The notes: a model not told the origin generated them from the letters alone. A stretch of 64,000 bases of DNA from Sporosarcina luteola (GCF_007991495.1 NZ_BJYL01000016.1:62001-126000), one strand, 5' to 3'; counted from the first letter of the stretch, positions 18,694 to 28,907 are shown. Numbers and translations: made by a program.

Positions 18694-20667
18694 GTGTTCA
18701 AATCCATTAAAACAAAGATCATAACGACGGTCATTGCCCTATTCCTCATCGGTATATCTGCAATTACTGTCAGCAATAATTACCAGGTGAAAGTAAAAAC
18801 CCAAGACAGCGTAATTCAATCGAGCGAAGCGCTAGTCAATGGGATGAGCAATGCTGTTGAAAACTTCTTCGGTCAATACGGAAAAGGGATTGAGTATTTA
18901 GCGTCGACGAATACTTTACGAAATGATGAAGCGTTCAATTCCAGTGAAATGCGCGATACGATGCAACAATTCCTTTCCATCTATTCAGAAGCATTTTCGA
19001 TTTATTACGCATTACCGAACAAGGAATTTATAGCTTATCCGTCTATGAAGGTCGGGAGTGATTTTGATCCCACAATTCGGGATTGGTATAAAGACGCGAC
19101 ACAATCGACGGATCAAGTGATTTGGTCACAGCCATATGAAGATGCATCGAGCAATGAACTAGTCGTCACTGCCTCGAAAGCCGTTCTTTCAAATGGCATT
19201 GTCGTTGGGGTCGTCGGCTTTGATATTAAGCTTTCTGTTTTAAATGATATGATCGCCAACAATGAACTCGGTCATGAAGGCATCCCTTATGTGCTCGACA
19301 GTGAAGGAAATGTCATCGTGCATCCGACCTTGCGTGGTGAAAACGTTAAAGAGCGTCCAGATATGAAAGAAGTTTATACTTCCGAGTCAGGCGAAGTCCG
19401 ATTCACCGACTTGGACACAGGTATTGATAGACTTAATATTTTCGCGACGATACCAGGGTTAGATTGGAAGGTCGGGGCAGTTTACGAAGAAAAGAATATT
19501 AATGCATTGGCGAGTGAATTGCGTACGTCCATGCTGATTGTTTCAGCCGTTATGGTTATAGCGATCATTATTGCACTTTATTTCATCATCAATCGAATTG
19601 TAAAGCCGATCCGTTCGATTAAAGATATGATGAATACTGTTTCACATGGAGATTTAACCGTTCGCACGGAAATTAAAACAAAGGACGAGATCGGGGACTT
19701 AGGACTGCATTTTAATACGATGATCGATCACACGAACGCCATTATAACGACGGTTCATGAGTCTGCCAAAAATGTCATGATGAATTCCGAATCATTAAGT
19801 GCAGTGGCGGAAGAAACGAGCGCATCCAGTACGGAAGTTGCTTTTGCCGTCGCTGAAATTGCAAAAGGTGCCTCGAAATCGGCAGAAGATGCTGAACTGG
19901 TATCGGAGAGAGCCGAGCGTTTAGGGTCGCAAATCGAAAAAATCATCGAAAAAGCAGAAGTGATGAATGACATCGCTAGAAATACAGGAGCGATGAATAC
20001 GGAAGGTCGAGGCCGGATGAATGAAATGAAATCTTCCTTCACCAATTGGCAAACCGATTTGCAATCAATGGCGAATGTAATCGGCACGTTAAGTGAAAAA
20101 GTGAAAGCGATCGGCGGAGTAATGGAAACAATCACAGAAATCTCCGCGCAAACGAACTTGCTCGCGTTAAATGCAAGTATCGAAGCGGCTCGTGCCGGCG
20201 AACATGGGAAAGGCTTCGCCGTCGTAGCGGAAGAAGTTCGGAAACTCGCAGAACAATCCGCCCGGTCAACGGATGAAGTAAAAGCAACTGTCCAAGAACT
20301 CCAGATGGAATCTACCATCGTCACCGAGAATATGAACACGACAATCCAGAATTTCAACCATCAGAGCTCTGTCGTTCAGGAGACTGAAATGGCGTTTGGC
20401 ACAATTTCCTCTCTTATGGATGACATGCAAATCGCCATTGAAGAAGTGACAGGCGAAATCGAACGGGTCGCTACGTATAAGGATGAAGTGGCGCAAACAA
20501 TCCAAACGATGGCAGCTACATCAGAAGAAACTGCCGCGGCTTGCGAAGAAGTGAGTGCTTCGACCGACGAACAACTACACGCAATTCAATCGGTAGCGAA
20601 TTCAGCTGAAATCTTGACGAGGCTTAGCGAAGAACTAAGCGCCGCTGTCGAGCATTTCAAGATTTAA
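18694..20667 (+). CDS. Methyl-accepting chemotaxis protein with dCache sensor
   Basis: The 657-residue receptor has a first membrane helix (~8-28), an extracellular double-Cache domain (~35-275, with [12 protein letters not shown] and [12 protein letters not shown] as typical Cache segments), a second helix (~283-305), a HAMP domain (~305-360) and a signalling domain with the tip around [17 protein letters not shown]. dCache receptors bind small ligands, often amino acids. It starts at GTG. It is closely related to the receptors at 28953 and 34528. Confidence 0.93.
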   Translation: MFKSIKTKIITTVIALFLIGISAITVSNNYQVKVKTQDSVIQSSEALVNGMSNAVENFFGQYGKGIEYLASTNTLRNDEAFNSSEMRDTMQQFLSIYSEAFSIYYALPNKEFIAYPSMKVGSDFDPTIRDWYKDATQSTDQVIWSQPYEDASSNELVVTASKAVLSNGIVVGVVGFDIKLSVLNDMIANNELGHEGIPYVLDSEGNVIVHPTLRGENVKERPDMKEVYTSESGEVRFTDLDTGIDRLNIFATIPGLDWKVGAVYEEKNINALASELRTSMLIVSAVMVIAIIIALYFIINRIVKPIRSIKDMMNTVSHGDLTVRTEIKTKDEIGDLGLHFNTMIDHTNAIITTVHESAKNVMMNSESLSAVAEETSASSTEVAFAVAEIAKGASKSAEDAELVSERAERLGSQIEKIIEKAEVMNDIARNTGAMNTEGRGRMNEMKSSFTNWQTDLQSMANVIGTLSEKVKAIGGVMETITEISAQTNLLALNASIEAARAGEHGKGFAVVAEEVRKLAEQSARSTDEVKATVQELQMESTIVTENMNTTIQNFNHQSSVVQETEMAFGTISSLMDDMQIAIEEVTGEIERVATYKDEVAQTIQTMAATSEETAAACEEVSASTDEQLHAIQSVANSAEILTRLSEELSAAVEHFKI

Positions 20668-20673
20668 TCATAC

Positions 20674-20711
20674 AAAAGCATGTGGAGAAGATTTTCTTCA
20701 CATGCTTTTTT
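20674..20711 (+). terminator. Terminator of the chemoreceptor gene at 18694
   Basis: AAAAGCATGTG and CACATGCTTTT form the stem, followed by T residues. It lies a few bases past the stop codon and before the converging puuD-like gene. Confidence 0.88.
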
Positions 20712-20727
20712 GTTTATTAAAACTAAA

Positions 20728-21432
20728 TCACTTCCCGCAAGCATTTACAAACGACTCGAAGACCCGCAGCGACATTGCATCACCATTCTTCGCCAACTCC
20801 TCCGGATGCCATTGCACGCCAATGACAAATGTATGCTCCGTGCTTTCCACAGCCTCTATGATGCCATCATTCGCCGCTGCCGAAGCGATGAGCGGCCTCG
20901 CGACATCCTTCACAGCTTGATGGTGGAATGAATTCACCCGAATCAAATCCTTCCCCGCAATCGCTTGCAGCTTTGTCTTCGGCTCGACTTTCACATCATG
21001 CGCTGCGTAACGTCTCTTCGACAACTGCTTATGCTGCACTAACGGTTTTTCATACTGCGCGGTCATGTCTTGATAAACTCCACCGCCAAACACAACATTC
21101 AACAACTGCATGCCGCGGCAAATTCCTAAAAGCGGCTTATTCGCATTCAGCATCTGCCTTGCAAGCAGCAACTCTGCCGAATCCCGTTCTGGTGTCACCT
21201 TCCCAAGTTGCGGATGCGGATCCTCCCCGAAATGAACCGGATCCACATCCTCCCCACCCGTCAACACCAACCCGTCAAGCACACTCGCCACCCGTTGAAC
21301 GTCTTCGTCAATCCCAGTCGGCACAATGAACGGCACTCCCCCGGCCCGAACAATCGCCTCAATATAAGAAGACCCAAGCGTTTGCGTCCCCGCATCATTT
21401 ACATCCGTTGTCACCCCAATGATCGGCTTCAA
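20728..21432 (-). CDS. Class I glutamine amidotransferase-like peptidase C26 (PuuD type)
   Basis: The 234-residue protein starts at TTG 21432 with GGGGG upstream and reads KPIIGVTTD at its N-terminus. The nucleophile Cys is in GICRGMQLLN, and the catalytic His-Glu in WHPEE. This is the gamma-glutamyl-gamma-aminobutyrate hydrolase family, which removes glutamyl groups from intermediates of putrescine breakdown. No other putrescine genes lie next to it, so the substrate is unproven; the gamma-glutamyltransferase at 22091 is a near neighbour acting on similar bonds. Confidence 0.82.
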   Translation of the reverse strand: MKPIIGVTTDVNDAGTQTLGSSYIEAIVRAGGVPFIVPTGIDEDVQRVASVLDGLVLTGGEDVDPVHFGEDPHPQLGKVTPERDSAELLLARQMLNANKPLLGICRGMQLLNVVFGGGVYQDMTAQYEKPLVQHKQLSKRRYAAHDVKVEPKTKLQAIAGKDLIRVNSFHHQAVKDVARPLIASAAANDGIIEAVESTEHTFVIGVQWHPEELAKNGDAMSLRVFESFVNACGK

Positions 21433-21626
21433 TCCATTTCCCCCTTTGTCAAAAATGGCGGGTAGCCTCCAAAGAAGACTGCCCGCCAAGGTTGTTACTT
21501 ACTATTGTAATCATTTTATTTCGAATTGTAAATTAGGTTCTGAGGGGGCTCTGCGGGTATCGATCATTTCCCGAGTTATATTGTCATTTTATGACCTTTG
21601 ACCTACAAGGAAATATAATTAAAATG

Positions 21627-21676
21627 AAAACACCTCCTGCTCAGTTTCACTCGGAAACCGGGTAGGAGGTGTTTTG
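21627..21676 (-). terminator. Terminator of the small coiled-coil gene at 21685
   Basis: AAAACACCTCCT pairs with AGGAGGTGTTTT around a 26-base region with a smaller inner hairpin. It lies right after the stop codon. Confidence 0.8.
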
Positions 21677-21684
21677 TTTCATTA

Positions 21685-21975
21685 CTAATTTGCAATCGCT
21701 TTCTTTAAAACTTTCACATCTAATGTTAGTGCGTCTACTTGGGCAATGACAGATTTAGTTGGAACAGCGGATTCTTTAAACGTTGCAAGTTGCTCTTTAA
21801 TTTCAACGATACTCTCAATATTCGCAGCAACTTGTGCGGAAATGGAATCCAATTTTGTATCCACTTCGGCAAATTTACTTCTCGTAAACGCTTCAAGTTT
21901 GTCGAACCGCTCATACAATGGTTGAATTGCTTCGTGAATAACAGACTGCAACATTTCTTTCAATTCATTACTCAA
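21685..21975 (-). CDS. Small coiled-coil protein, function unknown
   Basis: The 96-residue protein has no membrane segment or signal. It is heptad-rich and acidic (FAEVDTKLDSISAQVAANIE). Translation starts at TTG with AGGAGG at good distance, and a strong terminator follows, so it is a real gene. It resembles in size and coiled-coil character the proteins at 23839 and 26947, although sequence identity is limited. No function can be assigned. Confidence 0.7.
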   Translation of the reverse strand: MSNELKEMLQSVIHEAIQPLYERFDKLEAFTRSKFAEVDTKLDSISAQVAANIESIVEIKEQLATFKESAVPTKSVIAQVDALTLDVKVLKKAIAN

Positions 21976-22090
21976 GATAATCCTCCTTTCTTATAGTATC
22001 TATTTGTTCAATCTCAGTTGTTCGTTATTATTTATCATAACATTTTCTTCATCAAAAACGGATATACAATATAAGGTATAAATCTATTCA

Positions 22091-23692
22091 TCACCAAACC
22101 GCAATCGATCCATCCGTCCGCGCTTCAGTCCCTCCTGATAGGACGCCCGTTTCCGGGTCACGCCAAATGATTTGGCCTCGCCCGAAAGAACCACCGTCCA
22201 AAGTCGGAACGATTTGATGCCCTAACCGAGTTAGCGCCTGGGCGATATGGTTCGGGAAGTTCGGTTCAACAGTCACTTTATTCCCTTCAATCCATTGCCA
22301 ACGCGGTGCGTCAAGCGTCGCCTGTGGATTCAGATGATAGTCGACCGTGTTGACGACGACTTGAAAATGGCCTTGCGGCTGCATGAATCCACCCATGATG
22401 CCGAACGGACCGACCGCTTGTCCATCCTTCGTCAAGAATCCAGGGATGATGGTGTTGTATGTACGTTTGCCTGGCTTCAAGACGTTTGGGTGCGTTGGAT
22501 CTAGCGAAAAGTCCACACCGCGGTTTTGCATCGCGATGCCTGTCCCAGGTACGACGACTCCAGACCCGAAGCCCATATAATTCGACTGGATGAATGAAAC
22601 CATATTGCCCTCTTCATCCGCAGTCGCCAAATAGATTGTTCCGCTTCTTGGCAGCTCGTACGGCTCGGGAACTGTTGCACGCGCTTTAATTTCCGCCGCC
22701 CGCTTTTTCGCATATTCCTTCGACAGCAATTGTTCCACGTCAATCGGCATATCTTTTTCTTCTGTAATGAAAGCTTTTCCGTCAATGAAAGCAAGTTTCA
22801 TCGCCTCGATCTGTTCATGCAGCGACTGCACGTCACCAGAAATTGCCGGATTCATTTCAGAGAAGATATTAAGCGCCATGAGCGTCACTAACCCTTGCCC
22901 GTTCGGCGGAATTTCCCATACGTCATAGCCTTTATAATTCGTGGAAATCGGATCAACCCATTCAGCTTTGTAGTTTTCAAGGTCGGATTTCCGTAAATAA
23001 CCGTTGTTTTCCGCAACATGCGCAGCGATTCGATCCGCAAGTTCCCCTCTGTAGAAGGACTCTGCATTCGTATCACCAATTGCCCGCAATGTTTGCGCGT
23101 GTCCTGGAGACTTCCACATTTCTCCGATTTCAGGAGCCCGCCCGTCCGGGGCAAACGTTTTGAACCATTCCTCGAATTCAGCGGAATCGAGCGATTTGAA
23201 TCGATTATAAGCGATTTTCCAATACTTCCCCAAAATCGGCGTGAGTGGATACCCTTCTTCTGCATAGCGGATCGCAGGCGCAAGCGAATCGCTCAACGGC
23301 AGATTCCCGAACCGTTTCGCTAGCTCCGCCCAAGCTGCCGGGACTCCTGGAACTGTAATCGGTGTGAAGCCGAAAGTCGGAATTTTCTCGTGCCCCGCCG
23401 CTTTCATCGCGTCTAGCGTCAATGCTTCCGGCGCAGGTCCTGATGCATTCAAGCCGTACAGCTTATCTTTCATCCAAACAATCGCGAACGCATCGCCGCC
23501 GATTCCATTCGTTGTCGGCTCGACGACGGTTAGTGCTGCGGCCGTCGCAATCGCTGCATCTACTGCATTTCCGCCCTTCTGCATCACTTCAATGCCCGCT
23601 TGAGACGCCAGTGGCTGCGATGTCGCCACCATTCCTTTTCGTGCGAATACAGTGTGGCGCGTTGTCGTTGATGGGTTGTATAAATAATCCAT
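22091..23692 (-). CDS. Gamma-glutamyltransferase family protein, cytoplasmic type
   Basis: This 533-residue protein belongs to the Ntn-hydrolase GGT family: KGMVATSQPLASQAGIEVM near the start, NAVDAAIATA, and the presumed self-cleavage/catalytic Thr in PRSGTIYLATAD (~350). The second half has PTHPNVLKPGKRTYNT and GIMGGFMQPQGH. There is no signal peptide, so it resembles YwrD-like enzymes, not secreted Ggt. It could act on glutathione-like or acylated amino-acid substrates. GGGGGAG precedes the start. Single gene, ending just upstream of the coiled-coil gene at 21975. Confidence 0.85.
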   Translation of the reverse strand: MDYLYNPSTTTRHTVFARKGMVATSQPLASQAGIEVMQKGGNAVDAAIATAAALTVVEPTTNGIGGDAFAIVWMKDKLYGLNASGPAPEALTLDAMKAAGHEKIPTFGFTPITVPGVPAAWAELAKRFGNLPLSDSLAPAIRYAEEGYPLTPILGKYWKIAYNRFKSLDSAEFEEWFKTFAPDGRAPEIGEMWKSPGHAQTLRAIGDTNAESFYRGELADRIAAHVAENNGYLRKSDLENYKAEWVDPISTNYKGYDVWEIPPNGQGLVTLMALNIFSEMNPAISGDVQSLHEQIEAMKLAFIDGKAFITEEKDMPIDVEQLLSKEYAKKRAAEIKARATVPEPYELPRSGTIYLATADEEGNMVSFIQSNYMGFGSGVVVPGTGIAMQNRGVDFSLDPTHPNVLKPGKRTYNTIIPGFLTKDGQAVGPFGIMGGFMQPQGHFQVVVNTVDYHLNPQATLDAPRWQWIEGNKVTVEPNFPNHIAQALTRLGHQIVPTLDGGSFGRGQIIWRDPETGVLSGGTEARTDGSIAVW

Positions 23693-23780
23693 GAAAACTC
23701 CCCCGTTTTTATTCTATTATACGATACTTTCCGACAAGTGGATTAAAACTTTAGAATAATTGATTTTTATTTAGAAATAA

Positions 23781-23819
23781 AAAAAATCCGCCAGATACAG
23801 ATTGCATCTTTGCGGAATT
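23781..23819 (-). terminator. Terminator of the coiled-coil gene at 23839
   Basis: TCCGC and GCGGA close a hairpin with an inner AGAT/ATCT stem, and eight T follow on the minus strand. Confidence 0.75.
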
Positions 23820-23838
23820 GATTTTGAGAATAGCTAGA

Positions 23839-24084
23839 CTATAAAACTTTTTTCAAACGATGGACTTCTGCTTGGGTTGATAAAAGTGATGAGTTTAAAA
23901 CTTCAAATTTTGCATCGATTGTTCCCACTTTATCCTCTAGTCGTTTAACATCTTCTTTTAAGACCTTGACATCAGCTTTCACTTCTTGAATATCTTCTTT
24001 CAACTCAGTTTTTGTTTCTTTCAACTGGTGAGATAGCTCCAAAATCGCTTGTAAGATCGCTTCTTGGCTTACGGATGAACTCAT
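23839..24084 (-). CDS. Small coiled-coil protein (81 aa), paralogue of the protein at 26947
   Basis: The protein begins SVSQEAILQAILELSHQLKE and ends TQAEVHRLKKVL. The 123-residue protein at 26947 has the same ends (TQEVILQAILELS, DTQAEVVKLKKAL) around a longer middle. Between them lies one continuous acidic/basic coiled coil (LKEDIQEVKADVKVLKEDVK). No other domain is visible. It probably forms a rod-like oligomer; its partner is unknown. The gene has its own terminator. Confidence 0.75.
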   Translation of the reverse strand: MSSSVSQEAILQAILELSHQLKETKTELKEDIQEVKADVKVLKEDVKRLEDKVGTIDAKFEVLNSSLLSTQAEVHRLKKVL

Positions 24085-24174
24085 TTTCTTCAGCTCCCTC
24101 TTCTCAATTTACGGACGTCTTTTCTGTCTATCCATCATAACACGAAATCTGATGACAATCCTCTATAAATCGAC

Positions 24175-24202
24175 AAAAAAGGACGGCTAAAAAAGCCGTC
24201 CC
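24175..24202 (-). terminator. Terminator of the hydroxyacyl-CoA dehydrogenase gene
   Basis: GGACGGCT and AGCCGTCC pair around a short A-rich loop, with T residues following on the minus strand. Confidence 0.88.
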
Positions 24203-24217
24203 TTCTATGTGATCTTC

Positions 24218-25117
24218 TTATTTTAAAAAGTCTGGTTGTGCAAAAGCAGGGTTTGGATATTTATAGAAACCTTCGCCTGTTTCCCGGCCAAGCTTTCCTT
24301 TATCGATATATTCTTCTTTCAAGAGATCAGCTACTTTCTGGGCTTCCGGGTTACCGGTCGCTTGAGCTTTTGCTGATACGATATTGTAGGCAGTCGTTAC
24401 GCCGACAACGTCCAAAATAGCGAATGGGCCTAAAGGTGCCCCTGTCCCGATCATCCATGTTTTGTCGATCGTTTCGACATCAGCGATTTCCCTTGCGAGC
24501 AACGTCTGTCCAGCATCCAAAAATGGCACTAGAAGTGAGTTCAAAATATAGCCTGGCTGCTCTTTATGCAATGGCAATGCTACCATGCCAATCGCTTTTG
24601 CAAATTCAATGACTTCGTTGAACACTGATTCGTCCGTTCCCGGATGTTTCATCACTTCAGCTGTGTTGTTTTTCCAAATTTCATTTGCAAAGTGAAGTGC
24701 TAAAAACTTCGCAGGACGTCCTGTTGCTTCAGCGAACTGACTTGGCAATAAAGTCGATGAGTTCGTAGCGAACACTGTTTTTTCAGGTGCAACTTGTCCT
24801 AATTTCTCGTAAAAATCGGTTTTAATGCTGACAACTTCAGGAATCGCTTCAATCACAAGATCCGCGTTTTCAACAGCCTTTGCAAGATCGCTATTGAATG
24901 AAATTCGTCCAAATGCCGAATCTACATCTGCGTCTGTCGCGCTCATATCCGCCTTATAAACCTCTTTCAACTTCGTAATTCGTTCTTTCGCCTTATTCAA
25001 CGCCTCGTCATTAATATCATAAACCGAAACATTGAAGCCTTTAAATGCTGTCTGATAAGCGATTTGGCTGCCTAAAACGCCGCTTCCTGCCACCGTGACA
25101 TTTTTGAATTCCATCAT
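24218..25117 (-). CDS. 3-hydroxyacyl-CoA / 3-hydroxybutyryl-CoA dehydrogenase
   Basis: The 299-residue protein has an N-terminal Rossmann domain with the NAD motif GSGVLGSQIA (~10-20), a catalytic His-Glu pair (LALHFANEIWKN contains the His) and a C-terminal helical domain (~190-295). It oxidises (S)-3-hydroxyacyl-CoA to 3-oxoacyl-CoA. Length fits single-domain enzymes such as Hbd/MmgB. There are no beta-oxidation neighbours here; an enoyl-CoA hydratase lies 30 kb away. AAAGGAG precedes the ATG. Confidence 0.88.
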   Translation of the reverse strand: MMEFKNVTVAGSGVLGSQIAYQTAFKGFNVSVYDINDEALNKAKERITKLKEVYKADMSATDADVDSAFGRISFNSDLAKAVENADLVIEAIPEVVSIKTDFYEKLGQVAPEKTVFATNSSTLLPSQFAEATGRPAKFLALHFANEIWKNNTAEVMKHPGTDESVFNEVIEFAKAIGMVALPLHKEQPGYILNSLLVPFLDAGQTLLAREIADVETIDKTWMIGTGAPLGPFAILDVVGVTTAYNIVSAKAQATGNPEAQKVADLLKEEYIDKGKLGRETGEGFYKYPNPAFAQPDFLK

Positions 25118-25210
25118 TATCTGCTCCTTTCAATCTATAACCAACGAACTATTATCATTATATAACAATAATAATTCCTCGACATCTATTTTGCCTACGA
25201 CTATCCGTTA

Positions 25211-26686
25211 TCATTCATTCCCTTTTTGTAAAGATGTAACCTTCCTTGCAGTGACATCCATTTCTTCAGCCACGGTTCGACTATCGACAGTCAAATTATC
25301 GATGATTTTGCTCATCTCCTGCAAATTAGCAGAGTTCTCTTCTATAATCGCCGCAAAATTGTTCGTGGCATCTTCAATTTCCGAAGACTGCCCAATCATT
25401 TGATTGGAAGAAGAGGCGAATTGGACAAGCCCTTCATCCAAATGTTCGAGTGTTGATGTGATCTTTAAAATCTGGTTTGAAACCTGTTCTGTCGTCAGCG
25501 TATTTTGCTCAATTTTCTCGCTGCTCTCCGCCATTTTTGTAAAGGCAGCGCGATTGCTTACATTCAACTCGGATAAATTAGCTGTAATTTTCTCCGTCGT
25601 CTCATTCGTCACCTCAGCCAATTTCCGGATTTCTTCAGCGACGACCGCGAATCCTTTGCCTGCTTCCCCAGCCCGAGCCGCTTCAATCGACGCATTAAGG
25701 GCAAGTAAGTTCGTTTGTTCTGTAATTCCTTTAATAAGAGCCGTAAATTCATTCGTCTCTTTCAATTTATCGGATAAAGAAAGATACGTTTCGTGTAAAT
25801 CAGCAATGTTTTTCTTCAATATAGCCATGTCTGTGGACAAAACGTCAATTTGCCTGTTCCCTTCAACTGCCACGCCATTCGCTTCACTTGAGTCTCTTTT
25901 TAAGCCATTCGCCAACTCGAACAGGGAAGCGATGCCATCTCTCATGGAGACAGAGTTTTGGGCAATCGCTGAAATTTGATCCGCCTGTGACTGGCTGCCG
26001 TCCGCCATCTCATCGACAACGACTGACATATTGTTCTGCGAAGCCATATTTTGCTGAATGCGTTCATTCATGCCTGAAATGCTGTCGATAATTCCCGCTA
26101 CATTCTTTTCCAAAATAGCTTTTTCATTCTCCTGCCTTTTTGCATCTTCAGCAAACTCTTGCGTATAAGCCGCAACTTGCCTGAATTGTCCGGTTGTCAA
26201 TCGCATAATGACGATGAACATGAACCCGAGAAGTATGTATAGAAGGAGAACATAACTGAATAATGACCTTACCAACTCTTCAGAAGTCGTCAACTGATTG
26301 GTGAACAACAGGACATACCCATAAATATAACCAAAAAGGAACGTTGGTAACTTCAACTGAACCGCAGAAAAAATCGCCAAGAACAGGACAATCACTATCG
26401 TCTTCATAGTCCCGCCATATACGATATTTACAATCAAAGCCATTGTGTACACATGAAAAATAACCGCGTACGGATACCAATTCGGTTTCTTCAAAAACTT
26501 AGCGAAAAGGAAATAATAAACGACGACACCCAAAAAATCGATACCATATATAATCGTCTGTCCTACATCTTTCGTCACAGCAGCCAACAAAACCGCTGCA
26601 AATAATGTGATTCCCATCGTAATCACCATTAACCGGTTCTTTTTCATCAAATCTTTCAAAACCAACTGCTCAATCGTCTGCACCAT
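25211..26686 (-). CDS. Methyl-accepting chemotaxis protein with six-helix membrane sensor
   Basis: The 491-residue receptor has about six N-terminal membrane helices (~18-170) with almost no extracellular sensor, followed by a signalling domain with the tip [15 protein letters not shown]. It matches the architecture and length of the receptor at 14170-15651, so the two probably arose by duplication of one family. A sigma-D-like promoter lies upstream. Confidence 0.87.
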   Translation of the reverse strand: MVQTIEQLVLKDLMKKNRLMVITMGITLFAAVLLAAVTKDVGQTIIYGIDFLGVVVYYFLFAKFLKKPNWYPYAVIFHVYTMALIVNIVYGGTMKTIVIVLFLAIFSAVQLKLPTFLFGYIYGYVLLFTNQLTTSEELVRSLFSYVLLLYILLGFMFIVIMRLTTGQFRQVAAYTQEFAEDAKRQENEKAILEKNVAGIIDSISGMNERIQQNMASQNNMSVVVDEMADGSQSQADQISAIAQNSVSMRDGIASLFELANGLKRDSSEANGVAVEGNRQIDVLSTDMAILKKNIADLHETYLSLSDKLKETNEFTALIKGITEQTNLLALNASIEAARAGEAGKGFAVVAEEIRKLAEVTNETTEKITANLSELNVSNRAAFTKMAESSEKIEQNTLTTEQVSNQILKITSTLEHLDEGLVQFASSSNQMIGQSSEIEDATNNFAAIIEENSANLQEMSKIIDNLTVDSRTVAEEMDVTARKVTSLQKGNE

Positions 26687-26716
26687 ATTGCCCCCTTATT
26701 ACTAGTCTATATTCTT

Positions 26717-26743
26717 ATATCGGTATAACTTATAACTTCTAAA
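26717..26743 (-). promoter_or_regulatory. Probable sigma-D promoter of the chemoreceptor gene at 25211
   Basis: The minus strand reads TTTA, 15 bases, then ACCGATAT. The -10 is one mismatch from consensus; the -35 matches only at its ends. Confidence 0.6.
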
Positions 26744-26820
26744 GACACAGGTAATATGTAACGCAATTCGAACAAGAGGTTTTATTGACAGGAGTTAGGA
26801 GGCAAACAGATTAAAGATCA

Positions 26821-26872
26821 AAAAGGGGACTGCCCAGATCGTCGACATTCATCGACTTCTGACCAGCCCCCA
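26821..26872 (-). terminator. Terminator of the heptad-repeat coiled-coil gene
   Basis: On the minus strand GGGGGCTG...CAGTCCCC closes a long stem with an inner GTCGA/TCGAC arm, followed by five T. It lies ~75 bases after the stop codon at 26947. Confidence 0.75.
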
Positions 26873-26946
26873 AATCTAAAACCGCCATATTTAGTTCATG
26901 ATAATAAAAAAGTTAGATGCGCGTCTGGTAGATAGGTTAAATGTAT

Positions 26947-27318
26947 TTACAACGCTTTTTTCAGCTTAACGACTTCTGCCTGTGTATCAAGCAAGCCTTT
27001 CGTAAACACATCCATCTTGGCATCGATGGTTTCAAGGCGCTCATCCGTCTTCACCATCCACTCTTTGATGCTTGCCACGTCTTCTTTTAATGTTGCGACA
27101 TCCGATTTCAATGTCCCCACGTCTGACTTCAATGTTTCTACATCCGATTTCAGTGTTGCGACATCTGACTTTAATGTTGCGACATCTGATTTCAACAGAC
27201 AAATTTCATCTTTGACTTCTTTGATGTCAGCCTTCCATTCGTTCCTGCTCTCCTTTACCTGAGCGGATAATTCAAGGATGGCTTGTAAAATGACTTCTTG
27301 GGTAACAGCTTGGCTCAT
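26947..27318 (-). CDS. Coiled-coil protein with expanded heptad tandem repeat
   Basis: The 123-residue protein shares its ends with the 81-residue protein at 23839. Its middle (about residues 40-80) consists of five nearly identical heptads LKSDVAT/LKSDVET/LKSDVGT, encoded by a 21-bp tandem repeat at about 27080-27200, followed by LKEDVAS. The repeat keeps the coiled-coil register, so copy number only changes rod length. No membrane segment or known domain is present. Function unknown. Confidence 0.78.
   Translation of the reverse strand: MSQAVTQEVILQAILELSAQVKESRNEWKADIKEVKDEICLLKSDVATLKSDVATLKSDVETLKSDVGTLKSDVATLKEDVASIKEWMVKTDERLETIDAKMDVFTKGLLDTQAEVVKLKKAL
27080..27200 (-). repeat. 21-bp coding tandem repeat inside the coiled-coil gene
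   Basis: Five to six units of 21 bp code for the heptad LKSDVxT. Units differ by a few mainly synonymous changes (GTTGCGACATC, GTCCCCACGTC, GTTTCTACATC on the plus strand). A length-variable coiled coil is the direct reading. Confidence 0.9.
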
Positions 27319-27479
27319 TGTTTTCCCCTCCCTATTTTTTGATTGTATATAAAATGAAGGTCATAAGGTGCGATTGTTAAACGACATATTTCTATCAATT
27401 CCTTCTCATTCTATCATAAAAACAGGTATCTTACGAAAGGAAATGGGTAGTCATTTTATGCCATTTCGACATACAACTC

Positions 27480-28082
27480 TTACTCTGACAACTTCTCCAT
27501 TTTGACAACTGCCTTCGTTTCATTTAAATATGTAATCCGGTAAGTGCCGACTACTGTGACGCGTCGATTTCTGAAAAGTGACAGCTCGCCTGTTGTCGTA
27601 TGGAGCCACACCCGATTTGTTAAAGAATAGCGGGCTCTGTCCCAATCAATGCTAACTACGGCAACCTCTGTCACCTGCCAATCCTGATTGGCATACGACT
27701 GCATGTCCCGAATCGATTTTCCAGTTTCATTCACACAAAAAATGAGCAATGGAACCGTAAGCGCGAGCATCAAGATGCCGACAATGGCAAAATTAAAAAC
27801 CTTGGATTTCTTGAGCCGCTGCGGGTTGAGGAAGACAACGACAAAAGAGGCATACAGAAAAAACGCGCAAATGGCCAATATAGCGATGTAAATGAAAGAA
27901 ATGCCGATAAAGTGCAGAACGAATGCCGCAAAAAGGCTCACAGGCAAATACGTCGAAATGAGTACGGTCAGACCAAGCATGATACAGGCACCGGACAGGA
28001 GAATCATACGAATGACGATCCTTTCCCGTTTACTGTCTTTTTCATCCCTCTTAAAAGGCGTTTTCGTTTTTTTTCTCCCCAT
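27480..28082 (-). CDS. Membrane protein of unknown function
   Basis: From the ATG at 28082 (GGGAGG upstream) the protein has 200 residues: a basic N-terminus, about four membrane helices (~20-125) and a C-terminal soluble domain of ~75 residues with beta-strand character ending in VVKMEKLSE. I recognise no family. It is a single gene between the coiled-coil gene and an acetyltransferase. Confidence 0.65.
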   Translation of the reverse strand: MGRKKTKTPFKRDEKDSKRERIVIRMILLSGACIMLGLTVLISTYLPVSLFAAFVLHFIGISFIYIAILAICAFFLYASFVVVFLNPQRLKKSKVFNFAIVGILMLALTVPLLIFCVNETGKSIRDMQSYANQDWQVTEVAVVSIDWDRARYSLTNRVWLHTTTGELSLFRNRRVTVVGTYRITYLNETKAVVKMEKLSE

Positions 28083-28183
28083 CCGTCTTCCTCCCTTTTT
28101 TCCGTTGTTCTTCAAATACGAAAAAGAGAGAGGAAGGTTTCAATTTCCTGTTAAGCTGCCGCACTCGTTGCGCCTCCATAGAA

Positions 28184-28230
28184 AAAAGGTTGCCCCAGAA
28201 GTAAGTTATAAACTTACCTCCTGGACAACC
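28184..28230 (-). terminator. Terminator of the first BltD-like acetyltransferase gene
   Basis: AGGTTGTCC...GGGCAACCT and an inner AAGTAAGTT/AACTTAC arm form a long hairpin, followed by six T on the minus strand. Nearly the same hairpin without the T run follows the duplicate gene at 31085. Confidence 0.85.
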
Positions 28231-28682
28231 TACACTAACGCTTTCCTGAAAATCAATTCCCCATCCGAATCATACTCGTGAATAAACTCAAATCCCAAAT
28301 CTTCATAAAGACGAATCGCTCCAGTGTTCTCCGCATACACACTCAAATAGATTGGCTGCTCGCCGTATTCCGACAGCATCCGCCCAATCAGCAGCTCCGT
28401 GAAACGCCTACCATATCCTTGCCGCTGAAACCGCTCATCTATGAGTAGCCGATCCATCCATAAATTGCGTCCGCCTTGACTATCCAGCAGCGCACCATAC
28501 ATCGCAAAGCCAACTAACGAGCCATCCGCATACAATCCAACAGGCCGAAATTCCGGCCAATCCTTAGCGTCTTGCAGACATTCTACAGGCGACTCAATGA
28601 AACCGAGCTGATCTTCAGCCATTCGGAGAGCGAGCACCTCGTCCTTGTTTGTCTCATCTACTATTCTTATTTCGTATTCCAT
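28230..28682 (-). CDS. GNAT acetyltransferase, BltD/spermidine-acetyltransferase-like (copy 1)
   Basis: The 150-residue GNAT protein has the acetyl-CoA loop RQGYGRR (~95) and C-terminal IRLYEDLGFEF. VGLYADGSLVGFAMYG and the order of segments resemble BltD and PaiA-type polyamine acetyltransferases of Bacillus. A near-identical copy lies at 31085-31537; the two flank a chemoreceptor gene. Substrate not proven. Confidence 0.82.
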   Translation of the reverse strand: MEYEIRIVDETNKDEVLALRMAEDQLGFIESPVECLQDAKDWPEFRPVGLYADGSLVGFAMYGALLDSQGGRNLWMDRLLIDERFQRQGYGRRFTELLIGRMLSEYGEQPIYLSVYAENTGAIRLYEDLGFEFIHEYDSDGELIFRKALV

Positions 28683-28880
28683 GCTTCTCCCTCTTTCATC
28701 CGTGTCAATTACAAAGTGGTAAATACATTTTCATCTCTAGATACACAGTACAAGTAGGTATCCTTTCAACAACCTGATCTACAGTAATTTTGAAATGGAC
28801 TAATATTTCCGCAAAAACACTTCCTTACCAATATTAATATATTAACCAAATTAAGAACACTATTATTATTTATTCCTAGC

Positions 28881-28907
28881 TAAACATTTATCATAATGAT
28901 CCGAAAT
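28881..28907 (+). promoter_or_regulatory. Sigma-D promoter of the chemoreceptor gene at 28953
   Basis: TAAA, exactly 15 bases, then TCCGAAAT: a good match to the sigma-D consensus, ~45 bases ahead of the start codon. Confidence 0.8.
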
